From: Armigeres subalbatus
Taxonomy: Eukaryota; Arthropoda; Insecta; Diptera; Culicidae
Assembly: GCF_024139115.2 (NCBI RefSeq)
Contig: NC_085141.1
Span: 391,020,632-391,084,631, forward strand
DNA: 64,000 bases
Direction: 5' to 3'
Shown: positions 1 through 11,051 of the stretch, piece after piece
Layout: every line of letters begins with the position of its first letter
Numbering within the stretch: position 1 is the stretch's first letter
Position numbers and translations under genes: made by a program
The notes under the pieces: model-generated
Databases searched by the model: none
What the model was told of the DNA's origin: nothing
Seen by the model: only the letters and a program-made list of their open reading frames with translations

Positions 1-264
1 CCACACATATTTATTGGCAAAAATCCATAGATTTAACTTATGATGTATATCAGCGCACACATAACCATTCTCCACGCGAACTACTAATAAAATATATATC
101 CAAATAAACTTTATGTGTGGAATTAGCAATTATTTAATTTATGTGTGGTTCTTTATCGATTATATTAGGTTGAAGCTATTGCAAAAATTTATAACAGGGA
201 CACATATATCTTATATAGATATTTTTTGGAAGTGTATAATGGTTGTAATTGCAGAATCTATGCC

Positions 265-488
265 AAAAGGTCGAAAGGACAAAAGGTCGAAAGGACAAAA
301 GGTCGAAAGACAAAAGGTCGAAAAGACAAAAGGTCGAAAGGACAAAACGTCGAAAGGGACAGAAGGTCGAAAGGACAAAAGGTCGAAAGGACAAAAGGTC
401 GAAAGGGACAAAAGGTCGAAAAGGACAAAAGGTCGAAAGGGACAAAAGGTCGAAAAAGACAAAAAGGTCGAAAGGGATAAAAGGTCGA
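265..488. repeat. Minisatellite array 1 (GGTCGAAAGGACAAAA)n
   Basis: About fourteen tandem units of 15-17 bp. The differences are mainly in the number of G and A bases between the invariant GGTCGAAA cores. This is the outer left arm of the fold-back element. Confidence 0.95.
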
Positions 489-900
489 TCATGAACAAGT
501 TAAAATTTTGTGTATTCCAAAGGAATTTTTGAAATGTATTTAACTTCAAGCAGAAATAACACTCATCTCATTAATCAAAATTGAAGAATGAGCAATTTTC
601 AAAGAAGGAGTAATGACTATGGAACAATATTATGAATATCTAGATAGTTCTGTTAGAGATAAAAAAGACGCCTGCATTAAAAATACACCTGCGTGTAATA
701 CATGCCGGTGTATTAGATGTGCGGCGTGCGCCATTTTGACAAATCGAAGTGACATTTAGAAAACTCAAACATCCATCTATTAGTTGTAGTCACTAAATTA
801 ATTTTGTTTAATTGTTAAAAATTGTGAAAAATAAAAGGGCAGATTTTTTAGCCAACTCTGATGCGAGAATGATTCTCTCCGTTTCAGTTTCTTGTCTATT

Positions 901-1108
901 TGACCTTTTGTCCCTTTCGCCTTTTTGATCTTATTGATATTTTTTTAGTTCGACGTTTTGTCCTTTCGACCTTTTGTCCCTTTCGACGTTTTGACTTTTC
1001 GACCTTTTGTCCTTTTCGACCTTTTGTTCCTTCGACCTTTTGCCTTTCGACGTTTTGTCTTTCGACCTTTTGTCCTTTCGACCTTTTGTCTTTCGACCTT
1101 TTGTCCCT
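901..1108. repeat. Minisatellite array 2 (inverted orientation)
   Basis: The same unit as array 1 but read on the other strand (TTTCGACCTTTTGTCC). Some units carry GACGTTTT in place of GACCTTTT, a variant shared with array 3. That supports arrays 2 and 3 being the two arms of one inverted pair. Confidence 0.93.
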
Positions 1109-1540
1109 AACCCGTAATTGCATATGCAAAATTTTTATACAGTTTCTATAAGGTTATGTACTGTCTTAACTGATGAATGATCAGTTTAGGTGCGATCATA
1201 TCTGATGGAAAGACAATATAAACATACAAATAACTCTTAAGTCAAAACTGGAAAACTGACATATCTGAATCAAAATTTATTCATGTATTCCGAAATATTA
1301 GAATAATAAATTTTGCATTTTTTTCTCTCTTACTTAGGGGAACTGTTCGGCAATTCATCTCATAACTACTATGTTCATCCCATTAAAAATAAAACAACGA
1401 AAATAAATTTAGTTGGTTTCTTATTTTTGTGATTATTTTCAACATGTTAGTGAAAAAAGCGACGATATTGGTGCTCTATTTCTTTGTCCTATGATGAGAT
1501 GAATATATGATTAGTGAGATGGAAAAAGGGGGTTAGGGAC

Positions 1541-1759
1541 AAAAGGTCGAAACGGGCAAAAGTTCGAAAGACAAAACGTCGAAAGACAAAAGGTCGAAAG
1601 AACAATTGGTGGAAAATGACAAAAGGTCGAAAGGGACAAAAGGTCGAAAGGACAAAACGTCGAATGGGACAAAAGGTCGAAACGGACAAAACGTCGAATG
1701 GGACAAAAGGCCGAAAGAAATAAAGGATCATTAAGATCAAAAGGCACAAAAGGTCGAAA
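1541..1759. repeat. Minisatellite array 3
   Basis: Tandem GGTCGAAAGGACAAAA-type units on the plus strand, with the AACGTCGAA variant interspersed. It is followed by AAACTGAAACGGGGAGA, the inverted counterpart of the sequence just before array 2. Confidence 0.93.
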
Positions 1760-2555
1760 TAAACTGAAACGGGGAGATTCAATCCCGCACCAGAGTTGCC
1801 TTACACAATTTGTAAAACTCTGCTTTTTTATTATTTTTACAATTTTTAATAATTAAATACAACTCATTCAATGAGTACAGATGGATGTTTGAGTTTTCAA
1901 AAAGTCACTTCATTCTTGCACAATGGCTAACGCCGCATATTAAATACACCGGCATGCATTAAGGTTCCTCCAAACACACACGACGAGACAATCTTGACGC
2001 GATTTTATTGCCTGGCGACTGCGATTCTGTCGCCGTTGGTATGGAAGCGTAAATCGTGCATTGCGAGCATCCACCCAACGATAGAATCGTGGCATCAAAC
2101 TATCGTTGTCCCAGCAATAAAATTGCTTAGGCCTGGGGAAGCCTTTACACACCGGTGTATTTTTAATGCGCGCACTTGCGTGGCTGCGGCGTGCACTATT
2201 TAGACAGATTGAAGTGACATTTAGAAAATCTAGATCTCCATCTATTATTTGCACTCATTTAATGATTGTATGTGTTATTGTTAAAAATAGTGGAAAATAA
2301 AAAAGCATTTTTTTTGCCAACTGTATAGGACAATTCTGTCTCGTGCAATACAAGTTTTATTCGTTTCTTAAATTTGCTTTCTTTTTTATCTCTAACAGAA
2401 CTATTTAGATATTCATAATATTGGTTTATAGTAATTACTCCTTCTTTGAAAATTGCTCATTCTTCAACTTTGATTGATGAGATGAGTGTGTTATTTCTGC
2501 TTGAAAATAAATGCATTTAACAAATTTCTTTAAAATACACCCAACTTGTTCTTTA

Positions 2556-2730
2556 TCGACCTTTTGTCCCTTTAGACATTTTGTTCTTTTCGACCTTTTG
2601 TCCTTTCGACCTTCTGTCCCTTTCGACGTTTTGTCTTTTCGACCTTTTGTCCTTTCGACCTTTTGTCTTTTCGACCTTTTGTCTTTCGACCTTTTGTCCT
2701 TTCGACCTTTTGTCTTTCGACCTTTTGTCA
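2556..2730. repeat. Minisatellite array 4 (inverted orientation)
   Basis: Tandem units in minus orientation that form the outer right arm. Its inner flank (2383-2530) is the inverted copy of 530-660. Confidence 0.94.
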
Positions 2731-2779
2731 TAGATTCGGAAAAAGGAACAGTTCCACTATATCCCCTATATGCCAAGCG

Positions 2780-3870
2780 TCTTTAAGTGAAGCGCAGAAC
2801 TTTCTGTGCTTTCTAATAAATAAATACTTCCAATTCGACCAAAGATTATCGACCACAAGTTGATCCAGTTCACAACCCAGGGAACAATTATGGCATCCGT
2901 AATCATTTGCATAATATAGCTATGTACAACATCAAAACCGGCTTATTATTATTGTAAGCAAAGATTAAATGACTTATTTATGGAATAATCGATAGAAACA
3001 TTTTTGAACAGAATTCGTAAATGTTGTAAGGATAACAGAATTTTTTTTATGTTTTGTTTATCCTAGGATTACTGTGCAGTTTGATTTAAGCGTGAGATCC
3101 AAAATAAACGCGACGATTTTTTCCTAGTTCTGAATTTCCACCCACGCGAGTATGCACCGACACAGAAACGAGGGAACCCAAGGTGAATGAAGCTATTCAT
3201 GGATGAAGCACTTCATCTCGTCATTGAGACACGGTCGGCGGTAAAGATCAAAGAGAAAATTGCAAAATTGTGGAATTGAAAAATTGCCTTTTGTGTTTTA
3301 CGTGTCTGAAGTGCGCACGGGGTAGGTGGGCTCGACTCATCGTCAGATGTGGTTCTTCTTCGCGCAAACCACTACATCCGAACCTTCCATTTCTGAAGTG
3401 TTTGTTTGTGTTCCCTTTTTTCGCAAATTTTCATCTATTTGTATAGTTGAAGGGTGAAACAAAGCGGGATTTTTCATCATTATCAACTTAACTGTTGTTT
3501 TGGGAATAAACCTTTCAAATGATTACCATGCAGATAATGATGGATTGTCTGAAAATGGTTTTAATTAAGCTCTCTACCGTCAACATTTATTGAAGTATCC
3601 ATTCTGAAACCATTGCAATCGTGAGTAATTCTTGGCAAAGAAACCAATTACAAAATTATCCTTGTTTCTATCAGCAGCATAGTTCGTTCCGCTTCGAAAT
3701 ACATCATTCCACAACTACTTTTATGTTTGCCTGTCTTCTACATCAATTATCGATGACTTGTATGATATTTGAATGTCCGTGTCTAAAATGTGTCCGAATG
3801 TCCGAGGCTGCCTCATCTCTAATGACGAACATGTGTTTTGCCTTCTTACGCTTATCATTATCCCTTTTGA
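2780..3870. other. No gene recognised
   Basis: AT-rich sequence with scattered short open frames, none with a recognisable motif or sustained coding bias. Around 3190-3230 the phrase CTCGTCATTGAGACACGG resembles wording in the 60.7-61.1 kb insertion, which hints at another dispersed repeat. Confidence 0.5.
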
Positions 3871-3879
3871 TTGTATTTG

Positions 3880-4500
3880 CATTCGGCCAAAAGTCAGTTG
3901 GCAGAATGCCGTTTGGCTGAATAACACGTTACGCCGAAAGTTATCGAGCCAACTTACATTTGGTCGAGATGGACCTTTCACCGAAGCGGATCTAAGTACG
4001 AAAACGTGTTGGTCAAAAATGTCGTTTGACGAAACAAACCATCAGGCAGCAAACTATCTGCCCGCCTGTAATTCGGCCGAAAATGTCAATTGCTGCCAGA
4101 CGGCCATTTCAACGAAATGGCATTTTAGGCCATATGACCCGTTCGGTCAAATAACATTTTCAGTCAAATGGCCATTTCAGTCAAACGACCATTTTGGCTA
4201 AATGATGTTTTTGACCAAATTACTTATTCGGACAAACGAATGTTTCGGCCAAATGACCTGTTTGGCAATATGATATTTTTGGCCATATCACCTGTTCTGC
4301 CGTAATTTGAAAAAGGGACGTATACGCCATTTTCCAAAAATTGTGTTAACTACTCATCGAGCTTTTTAACAGAAAAATTGAAAATATGCACGTTGTAAAA
4401 TGGAGGTTACGTCACTTTTCCATATTACGTCAGTGCTTGACCTTATGGTTCGGCCTTATGGTTTCTTCGGTCAAATGACATATTCGGCCAAACATTCGTC
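3880..4500. repeat. Degenerate TTCGGCCAAATGAC minisatellite
   Basis: Roughly 20-bp units built on TTCGGCCAAATGAC, alternating with CATTTC/TTTTTGG words, run from 3880 to 4302 and resume at 4445-4500. About 140 bp of unrelated sequence (4305-4442) interrupts them. Both strands of the motif occur. The frames running through it carry no protein signal. Confidence 0.75.
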
Positions 4501-4514
4501 GACCCAGTGACTTT

Positions 4515-4681
4515 TGGTCAATCGACTCGCCCATCGAAAACAATAATTTCTCATTTCTTTTGTTGGCGTTTTCAATAGCAATGAGTTTTTTCTATCTAGT
4601 TCCCATTTTAATGTTTCTTCCATTCCTCGATCTCTGTTTTTCTCGATGAGCTCTTCAATATCGAGAGGTAGAGAAGCGACT
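4515..4681. mobile_element. Fragment of pogo-like MITE
   Basis: Shares long stretches with the complete MITE at 49671-50040: CATTCCTCGATCTCT, CTTCAATATCGAGA, and a terminal GAGAAGCGACT. The left terminus is degraded, so this is a partial, older copy. Confidence 0.6.
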
Positions 4682-4898
4682 ATTTACCAATCGAACCAAC
4701 ACAACAAATCAAGTTAATTTATGCCGTAGAAAAATGCCGGGTTGGCTACGATGCGAAAAAGTTGCAAGAACAGGTCACTGACCGATGAAGACGGAGAGTG
4801 CTACGACCTACTCAAAGGAGCACAACAGTTGCCAAAAGGGAGCGAAACAACTCGTCCAAGAGGCAGGAGGATTCACCGTGTAGTCCCAAGCATATCGG

Positions 4899-5223
4899 TC
4901 TGATTTAACAGAACCCATGGAAAGCTGGTCTTTTGCTTAACCCAATTGTCAGCAGGCCACGGATGCTTCTGGGAGTTCGTGCACAGGTCCGCGCATCCGG
5001 CTGACTTTGTCAGGGATGTACAGACGAGACAGACAAGGCTGAACACGTTCTGTTAACATGTCCCCGGTTTGACGCGGAGAAGAGTGCGGTGTTGAAGGCG
5101 TGCGGAATGGACACTAACTTCAATAACATTAACAGAAGAATGTACCAGTACACTTGGCTGTTATGGAGGAAAGAGGGCTTTGAACGTCAAAGAGCACCGT
5201 CGAAAAAAGCAATGAGAGTGTAG
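4899..5223 (+). pseudogene. R1-like LINE reverse transcriptase, C-terminal remnant
   Basis: The frame ending at TAG 5221-5223 reads a Cys/His knuckle of the kind found at the C-terminus of R1-clade LINE ORF2 proteins: CTDETDKAEHVLLTCPRF, followed by a charged tail ending in RQRAPSKKAMRV. The frame degrades upstream of about 5015, so only the last 70 or so residues are clear. The RT and endonuclease domains are absent, as expected of a 5'-truncated dead copy. A probable 3' UTR with GC-rich words follows to about 5440. The clade is inferred from the AEHVL..CPRF motif alone; other LINE clades have similar knuckles. Confidence 0.55.
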
Positions 5224-5439
5224 CCGCCAAGTGCGGTGTCACGGTCCGTTGCGGGGGAGCTCCCGTCGCCAGAGCTATCCATGTCGTTCAAGATTGTGGT
5301 GGGAGCTTTATGGCTCAATGATTAAGCTGCGAGCTAAATGACTCACTGGCATGTGGATTCAATTTCTCGGAGTAGGCTAGATCCACTGCCGAGGACTAGT
5401 TATTTAGGTTATGGGTCGCTTTGGGTCGTCGGGGTATTA

Positions 5440-6700
5440 TTGAACCGAACCTTTTTTTATCCGGAATCTTTAGATTGACTTTAGCACATTGAGGCAGCTC
5501 AGCTTTTGTCGTCGGGAAACTACCTGTCGGGATAGAATTGCCGGAAGCCTCAAGATATTTCAGTAAGAATTATAAAACAGGAATTCTATACCACGACAAG
5601 TTCCACACTCCATTGCACAAAAGTATGGGAAGAATGGCAACAAACAAAACACGAGCCACTCCACCTTGTAAACAAAAAATGTCCAGTTGGTCGAGAATGT
5701 TTCACACCCGAAAGCATCCCATGTCGGGATCAACAATCAAACTCACCATCTCCGGTTAGGCCTACGCCTTTTCTCGGAAGGCTAACTGGATTTTAGTTAA
5801 AATATGAGAATTCAATAAAATGGAAAACATAGATCTGTCATTCTGATCGTTGGGCTATGACATTTTGGGACCTCAAGATAAGGTTTAAAACTTATAAGAT
5901 TCAATATGAAAGGCTAAATAGTAAAAGTTTCCCAGGACCAACAGGCAGGACCAACCAGGAAAAGGTTGTAAAAGGTTACATCACCTATGGGGTGATGAAT
6001 TAATTTTTTGACGTTTGAGTGGTGCCGAAATGAACTATTTTTATGTAACGAGCTCTTTTTAAATGAATTTGGCAGCTTTCAAACGTAAAAATAATAAACT
6101 CGTGCGTCATAGAGCGTTGGCTTGCTTCGTCCCGTGTAAGGATACCAGTGACGTCATTTGTTGACAACGAAATTTAATATTTACGTGCGTATCGATAGTG
6201 CCTTGTTTCTGCCGTGGACCCGCGGTAACATATTTATATTCAGCTAAACATTGAAAATTTCCGATGGAATATCAGTCAGTGGAGATTAATTAAGATTTCG
6301 TAAGCTAAGAAATGAATGCGCAATTTAACACTTATATGAAGATTTAACCCTTTCAGGTCCACGAGGTCATATATGACCCCAATAGAAAAATTGGTGTATA
6401 TAGTTGCACGATGGATAAAAGTGAACACTGTCTTCAGCAAAATTGCTTGAAATCAACTCCCCTACTTATCAGGTAAAAATATCAGGTATGGGCAATCATC
6501 CCAACAAACAATTTAATACAATTGATAAAGCCTATTTTTTATCGTATAAGCGCTTCTCCCACCTCCAATGTTTGTTGGGATGGCCTTACGGCAATCTAGA
6601 ACGTCATGAACTCGGAGAAGTTATGAACAAGAAAATAATTGGTATATTGGCAGCGGATTGTACTGTTTCAAAATAAGATTTTTATTCAAACGTATCCTTA
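5440..6700. other. No gene recognised
   Basis: AT-rich sequence with no supported gene. Two short open frames (5538-5759 and 6443-6676) lack recognisable motifs. Confidence 0.4.
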
Positions 6701-6729
6701 GAGTTACCGTGATATACAATAAACTATGT

Positions 6730-6776
6730 TGTCTATAAGGTTCAAACAGACAGAAATTCATTTTTATGTATATAGA
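6730..6776 (-). mobile_element. 5' terminal fragment of Helitron-like repeat
   Basis: On the minus strand it reads TCTATATACATAAAAATG and then the CTGTCTGTTTGAACCTTATAG core. This is the same 5' end as the copies starting at 11052 and 25947. It is flanked by A on its 5' side. Only about 45 bp survive. Confidence 0.5.
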
Positions 6777-6814
6777 TTCGCGAGTCCACATTTTTTTGTA
6801 TTCTCCTTTTTTTT

Positions 6815-7561
6815 AACTTATCTTTATTTCAAGGCTCAAGCGCCAGCAGGCATTACGGAGCCGTAATTTTATTGATTATACAATCATGATTGTCGTCTTA
6901 ATGTATAATATTAGTCTTGGGGAGCCGAAAGACTCGCGGCTTGGTCGAGGTTGAGGAGTACAAGAACAAAAAATATGGATGGGATGGGGCCTAGGTGGCG
7001 ATGTTGTGGCACGTTCATTGCTGATTGACGAGGTGTAGACAGGGATAAACTGTAATGATACAAACAAACGATTTTTCGAGCGAAGCGGGTGGGAACAAGG
7101 TGGTCATGATCTTACAAGAGACAGGGGGTTCAGACAAAGACATTAATTTGTTTTAAGAAATTATACACAAGGACCATGTAGTCTAGGTCAAGCTTACCCA
7201 ACACATCTCTGAGGTCTTCCTTATCTGGTTTGCCTCGGGCCCGGAGAGATGTACATAAATCGGACCTGGTAACATCGTATTTAGGACAGCTCCAGACAAC
7301 GTGGTTGATGTCTTGGTAACCTGCACCGCAGTCGCATCGATTGCTGTCGGCGAGCCCTATTCGATAGGAGTGTGCGTTTAAAGAGTAGTGATTGGACATT
7401 AGGCGACACATTACCTTGATAAAGTCTCGACTAATTGCCAATCCCTTGAACCAAGGTTTCACTTGTATCCTCCTGATGCATCGAAGGTGTACGAGTTCTA
7501 GACATCCTAATACCCGATACACATTACAACATGATAACATCATCAAAATGTTCGAATTCAT
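6815..7561 (-). pseudogene. LINE ORF2 C-terminus and 3' UTR
   Basis: The minus-strand frame 7561-7130 (143 aa) carries a terminal knuckle RCDCGAGYQDINHVVWSCPKY. This Cys-X-Cys...His...Cys motif follows RT and RNase H in I-, R1- and LOA-type LINEs. Residues 28-70 (RRIQVKPWFKGLAISRDF onward) fit the segment between RNase H and the knuckle. The 3' UTR runs to about 6815 and contains CGGCTCCGTAATGCCTG and AATAAAGATAAG. A similar end lies at 18545-18600. RT and endonuclease are missing, so the copy is 5'-truncated. The clade cannot be fixed from this piece. Confidence 0.6.
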
Positions 7562-7689
7562 GAAAATTTAGAATTTCCATGCTGGGTTTAGTTTGATTTT
7601 GAATCAGTTTTGAATCAGTCCATCTTCAAAATTGATCGGTTTTACCATATGTCTTAGTTATATAAGGTTTTTTTTTTGTAATTTTTGCA

Positions 7690-7960
7690 CTTGAGAAAAA
7701 ACCACGTGGTCATAGGGGGTAGGGGGTGTCTGCCAAATGACCACGATAAGCCACATGGGGGGAGGGGGGTTGAAAATCTTCAAAAATATGACCACGTGGT
7801 TTCTGAATGGCCCCATACATGTTACCCGTAACAGAACTGAACAAACCCACCCATCCCGTACACAAAGCGTAACAATTTGTAACGCAATATTGTGTACCCA
7901 CTCACCCCTTAAGGCGTTATGTAATTTAATGAGCTCTATCACTGCCAATTCACTTTTCAA
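7690..7960. repeat. Dispersed G-rich repeat (CCACGTGGTCAT family)
   Basis: Inverted ACCACGTGGTCATA and ATGACCACGTGGTTT blocks flank a GGGGGAGGGGGG stretch. A related ATGGGGGGAGGGGGTTGTC block with a CATATTACGTAAGC partner lies at 13120-13230. The open frames here on both strands are not convincing genes. Confidence 0.45.
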
Positions 7961-7979
7961 ATCCTAGAGGATGCTATTT

Positions 7980-8690
7980 TTTTCTAGGGAGGGCTAAGTC
8001 CCCCCCAGGCCTACCTTATTTACGTCAATGTTTAAAAGTTTTATTAATTAATTTATTATTAATTAAGTTTTATTATTATTTTATTAACATAGTATTTTTC
8101 TCAGTGAACATGCTTTCATTGGAAACTAGAAATCAAAGTTCTATTTTGTTAATGTATTGATGCCATTTTCTGTTTGTTCATAATTATCACTGGAAAATCT
8201 CACTTAAATTACGCTCATCTGACTCAACTCAAATTTTGATTAGTTTTCTAAATCAGAAAATCAGGCTCAAGATAAACATTTAATTAAAATGTTAATTTAT
8301 AGTTAAATAAACACTTTGCAAAACTAATAACAAATAGGTAAAAGGTTGTTACGATGCGGCTATCGTTTTTAATCCAATTTGGAGTCAGCGTTAGAGCCGG
8401 ATACAAATTTCCTGTATTTTTACTAATTTTACAACAGAGTTGAGCCAGACTGGAAGCCTATTTACGAAAAACAATAATATAATAATGATAGGTGAGAGCT
8501 TTGATTTTAATAATAATTTTAGGTGGGAGCTCAGGTGAAATGCCCTGGGCGTCCATGAAACCAAACCATTTCGAGCAGGTGGGAGCTGAAGGCCCAATTT
8601 CTAAGCGCCAATGAAAAACCACTCTCGGGCGAGCACTGGCGCTTCAACCAAAAGAGCACTGTAAATAATTATCTAACTTTACAGAACCCG
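7980..8690. other. No gene recognised
   Basis: AT-rich sequence with TTAATTAATTTATTATTAATTAAG near 8040. One 68-codon minus-strand frame (8391-8597) lacks any family signal. Confidence 0.4.
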
Positions 8691-8939
8691 TAGCTTCCGG
8701 GAATGAAAGCACACCCAGATATGGAGTTACGCTCAAGAAGAATACCACCCATGCGATTGCCCGAGGAGGGAGCCCCCACTGGAGCTGGTCCTGGGATGGG
8801 GACAGAGCGAGCGGCCATCGGCTAGAGGAAGGAGAGGTGCAACAGCGACCCTCTAGTCATCGGGCTCAGCCCGTGCCGATAAGGCAAAACAGAAACGGCA
8901 GCAGAAGAAATCACCAAGGCACCTGCTGATGTTGCTGTG

Positions 8940-10215
8940 GTTGATCGACGTCAATCACTCACGTTAGCAGGCCGCCGACGGCAGCGGATCATGTCGAAAA
9001 GGGAGATAAATCAGTACGTGATCCGTTGCTACTAAGTTTGTACCAGGATGGAGACGGATATGTCCGGCAGACCGGCGATGCTGGAGATGTTCAATGAGAG
9101 GTTCCCTCGGTTTGCACCCCAGCATGACCAGAACAAGTTGTACAACACATGCCAGAGAGCTATTATTTCACATAATATGATGACTCCAGAAGACGTAGAG
9201 TACATCAAGCGGGAAGTTCAGAGGGAACTAGGAGAGGAGAAGGAGGCAAGATCGAGCGATACGTCGAGAAGGAGTTTTGTTGGGTTGGATGCATCAATCG
9301 TAAGTAACCGTCGCGATTCGATTGCACCCGCCGCTCCAGGACCTACAGTGGAATTGCAACGACAGCAATTGACGGACGAACTAGCGAATCAATTGGACAC
9401 AGCAGTTACATAGTTTCGTGGGACAGACCCCATGTTCCGACACCGGATACCCAAGTTAGCATCCTCAACCAGGATATTTTGCCACAGTACTTGGAAGCCG
9501 TGGAGAACCTTGAGGAGCTGCAATTCATCGTGTATTCGGCTGCAGTGGCTGTTGTAAGGACGTTGGGATTGCGAACGCGCCCACAAGGTGAGAGTGATGG
9601 ACGCGCACTCCCTAAAACACAAAAACCCGCGTGGATGCGACGTCTTGAGACCCGCATCGCCACACTGCGGTCAAAGGTTGGTCGATTAACACAGTACAAG
9701 CAGGGGAATCGATCAATTAGGCTAGTTCGTAATGTTGCTGTAATTATGAAACCCACAGAACTCTGTGATCTCACCGAGGCGAACATAACTGAGATCCTCG
9801 ACACCAAAGTACAGCGGTTGAGTGCTCTTGCTAAACGACTGCGACGTTATGGAGAATGTTCGAAGAGGAAGGAGCCAAATCGAATGTTCAACATCAACGA
9901 AAGGGAGTTCTACAACATCCGACAACAGCATCCGAAACGACAAAGCCAACTTTGGCGAGGGCCTCCCGGAGATTGAAGAAGTCACGCAGATTTGGTCCAA
10001 TCATTGCCGAATGGGGTATGTATGGTAGAAAAAGAGCGATATTTTGATGGAATTGGAGACAGGACCGCTATCAACGTGACCGCCCAAGACATACGAGAGG
10101 CTACCCGGTATACCAGCAATTGGGCTGCACCAGGACCCGATTTTGTGCATAATTTCTGGAATAAAAAACTCACAACGGTCCACGGGCGGATGGCGGAATG
10201 CTTCAACACTCAACT
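8940..10215 (+). pseudogene. R4/Dong-like LINE, N-terminal and early RT region
   Basis: Several frames, joined by frameshifts and stops, give one consistent LINE protein. They run from a basic start with QYVIRCYY (about 8990-9030), through the ETDMSGRPAMLEMFNERFPRF block (9048-9413), and through an Arg-rich linker ending in NEREFYNI (9479-9920). A region matching the start of an RT follows at 10050-10205: DIREATRYTSNWAAPGPD, then FWNKKL. Single-ORF R4/Dong elements have this order of blocks and use a restriction-like endonuclease at the C-terminus, which is not present here. At least three lesions separate the blocks. The copy ends abruptly at a satellite block at 10216. The clade is recognised by motif only. 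Confidence 0.5.
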
Positions 10216-11035
10216 CAAACTCAAAGTTTATTTAAGTATTCAACCATGTTCGTTACATATTATGGAATCTGAGAAAACACCGCAAGGTAGTTCTGGGATA
10301 TTCTGGATTATCCAAACTATTCTTGAATTCGAGACTTGAGATCTACAGCTACGTTGAAGCTTTTTACGGTACTCAAAGCTTCGATATATATTTAATTATA
10401 TCTATTACACCTCCTGAGAAGTCAACGAATATCATAAGACAGTTTTGAGATATTTCGGGTCATCCAAACTGTCTCTGAGTTCGGGACTTGAGATCTACAG
10501 CTAGTTAAAAGTTAATTTTGGTACTCAAAGCTTCGATGTGCATTCACTTGTATTCATTATATACCCTAGGAGGTCTCTTGATCTTCAGAAATATGTTATG
10601 GACATGGTTGAATACATATCCAAGCTTGGAGCGACGAAAAAAAGCTAGTGTCGTAGCTGTAGATCGCGATTTCTGAACTCAAGGATGGTTTGGATAACCC
10701 AGGATATTTCAAAACTATCTTACCATTTCTCTTTATCTTATGAAATATATATTGGGCATGGTTGACATATAGGTACAAACTTGTAGTGTCGAAAAAAGCT
10801 AGTGTCGTTGCTGTAGATTACATGTTCTGAACTTAAAGACGTTTTGAATGACCCAGGTTATCCCAAAACCACCTGACCATGTCTCTTGATTTTTAATAAT
10901 ATGTTATGGACATAGTTGAATACATATCCAAGCATGGAGCGACGAAAAAGCTAGTTTCGTAGCTGTAGATCGCAAGTTTTGAACTCAAGGACGGTTTTAA
11001 TGACCCAGGATATCCCACAACCATCTAAAATTTTT
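10216..11035. repeat. Satellite of about 150-bp units with an internal inversion
   Basis: Five to six diverged units of 145-155 bp. The phrase GCTGTAGATC-(6-8 nt)-GAACTCAAG recurs near 10650-10680, 10815-10845 and 10965-10990. Its reverse complement occurs near 10338-10356 and 10489-10507. The strand switches near 10575. The GACATGGTTGAA phrase follows the same pattern (10608, 10753, 10908, inverted at 10231). Confidence 0.75.
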
Positions 11036-11051
11036 TTTTGGCACGCTCTTA

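Larger units (their letters stand above)
254..2738. mobile_element. Fold-back element with minisatellite arms
   Basis: The left end (254-660) and right end (2383-2738) are inverted copies of each other. Each carries a GAATCTATG-like terminus, then an array of the unit GGTCGAAAGGACAAAA, then about 170 bp of unique sequence. A second, inner pair (about 680-1108 and 1541-1960) is also inverted, with arrays running in opposite directions. The unique block at 690-870 recurs inverted at 1790-1960 and directly at 2150-2330. No transposase-like reading frame is present. The long open frames in the arrays are an artefact of a repeat without stop codons. The structure resembles FB-type fold-back elements by layout only; no superfamily is claimed. 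Confidence 0.7.

Noticed and set aside
113..549. Several overlapping open frames of 80-140 codons on both strands
   Set aside because: They run through the stop-free minisatellite unit. The Lys/Arg/Gly and Phe/Leu/Ser peptides simply repeat with the DNA.
265..2730. Regularly repeated short units resembling a CRISPR array
   Set aside because: There are no unique spacers; units are contiguous 15-17-bp variants, and the DNA is eukaryotic.
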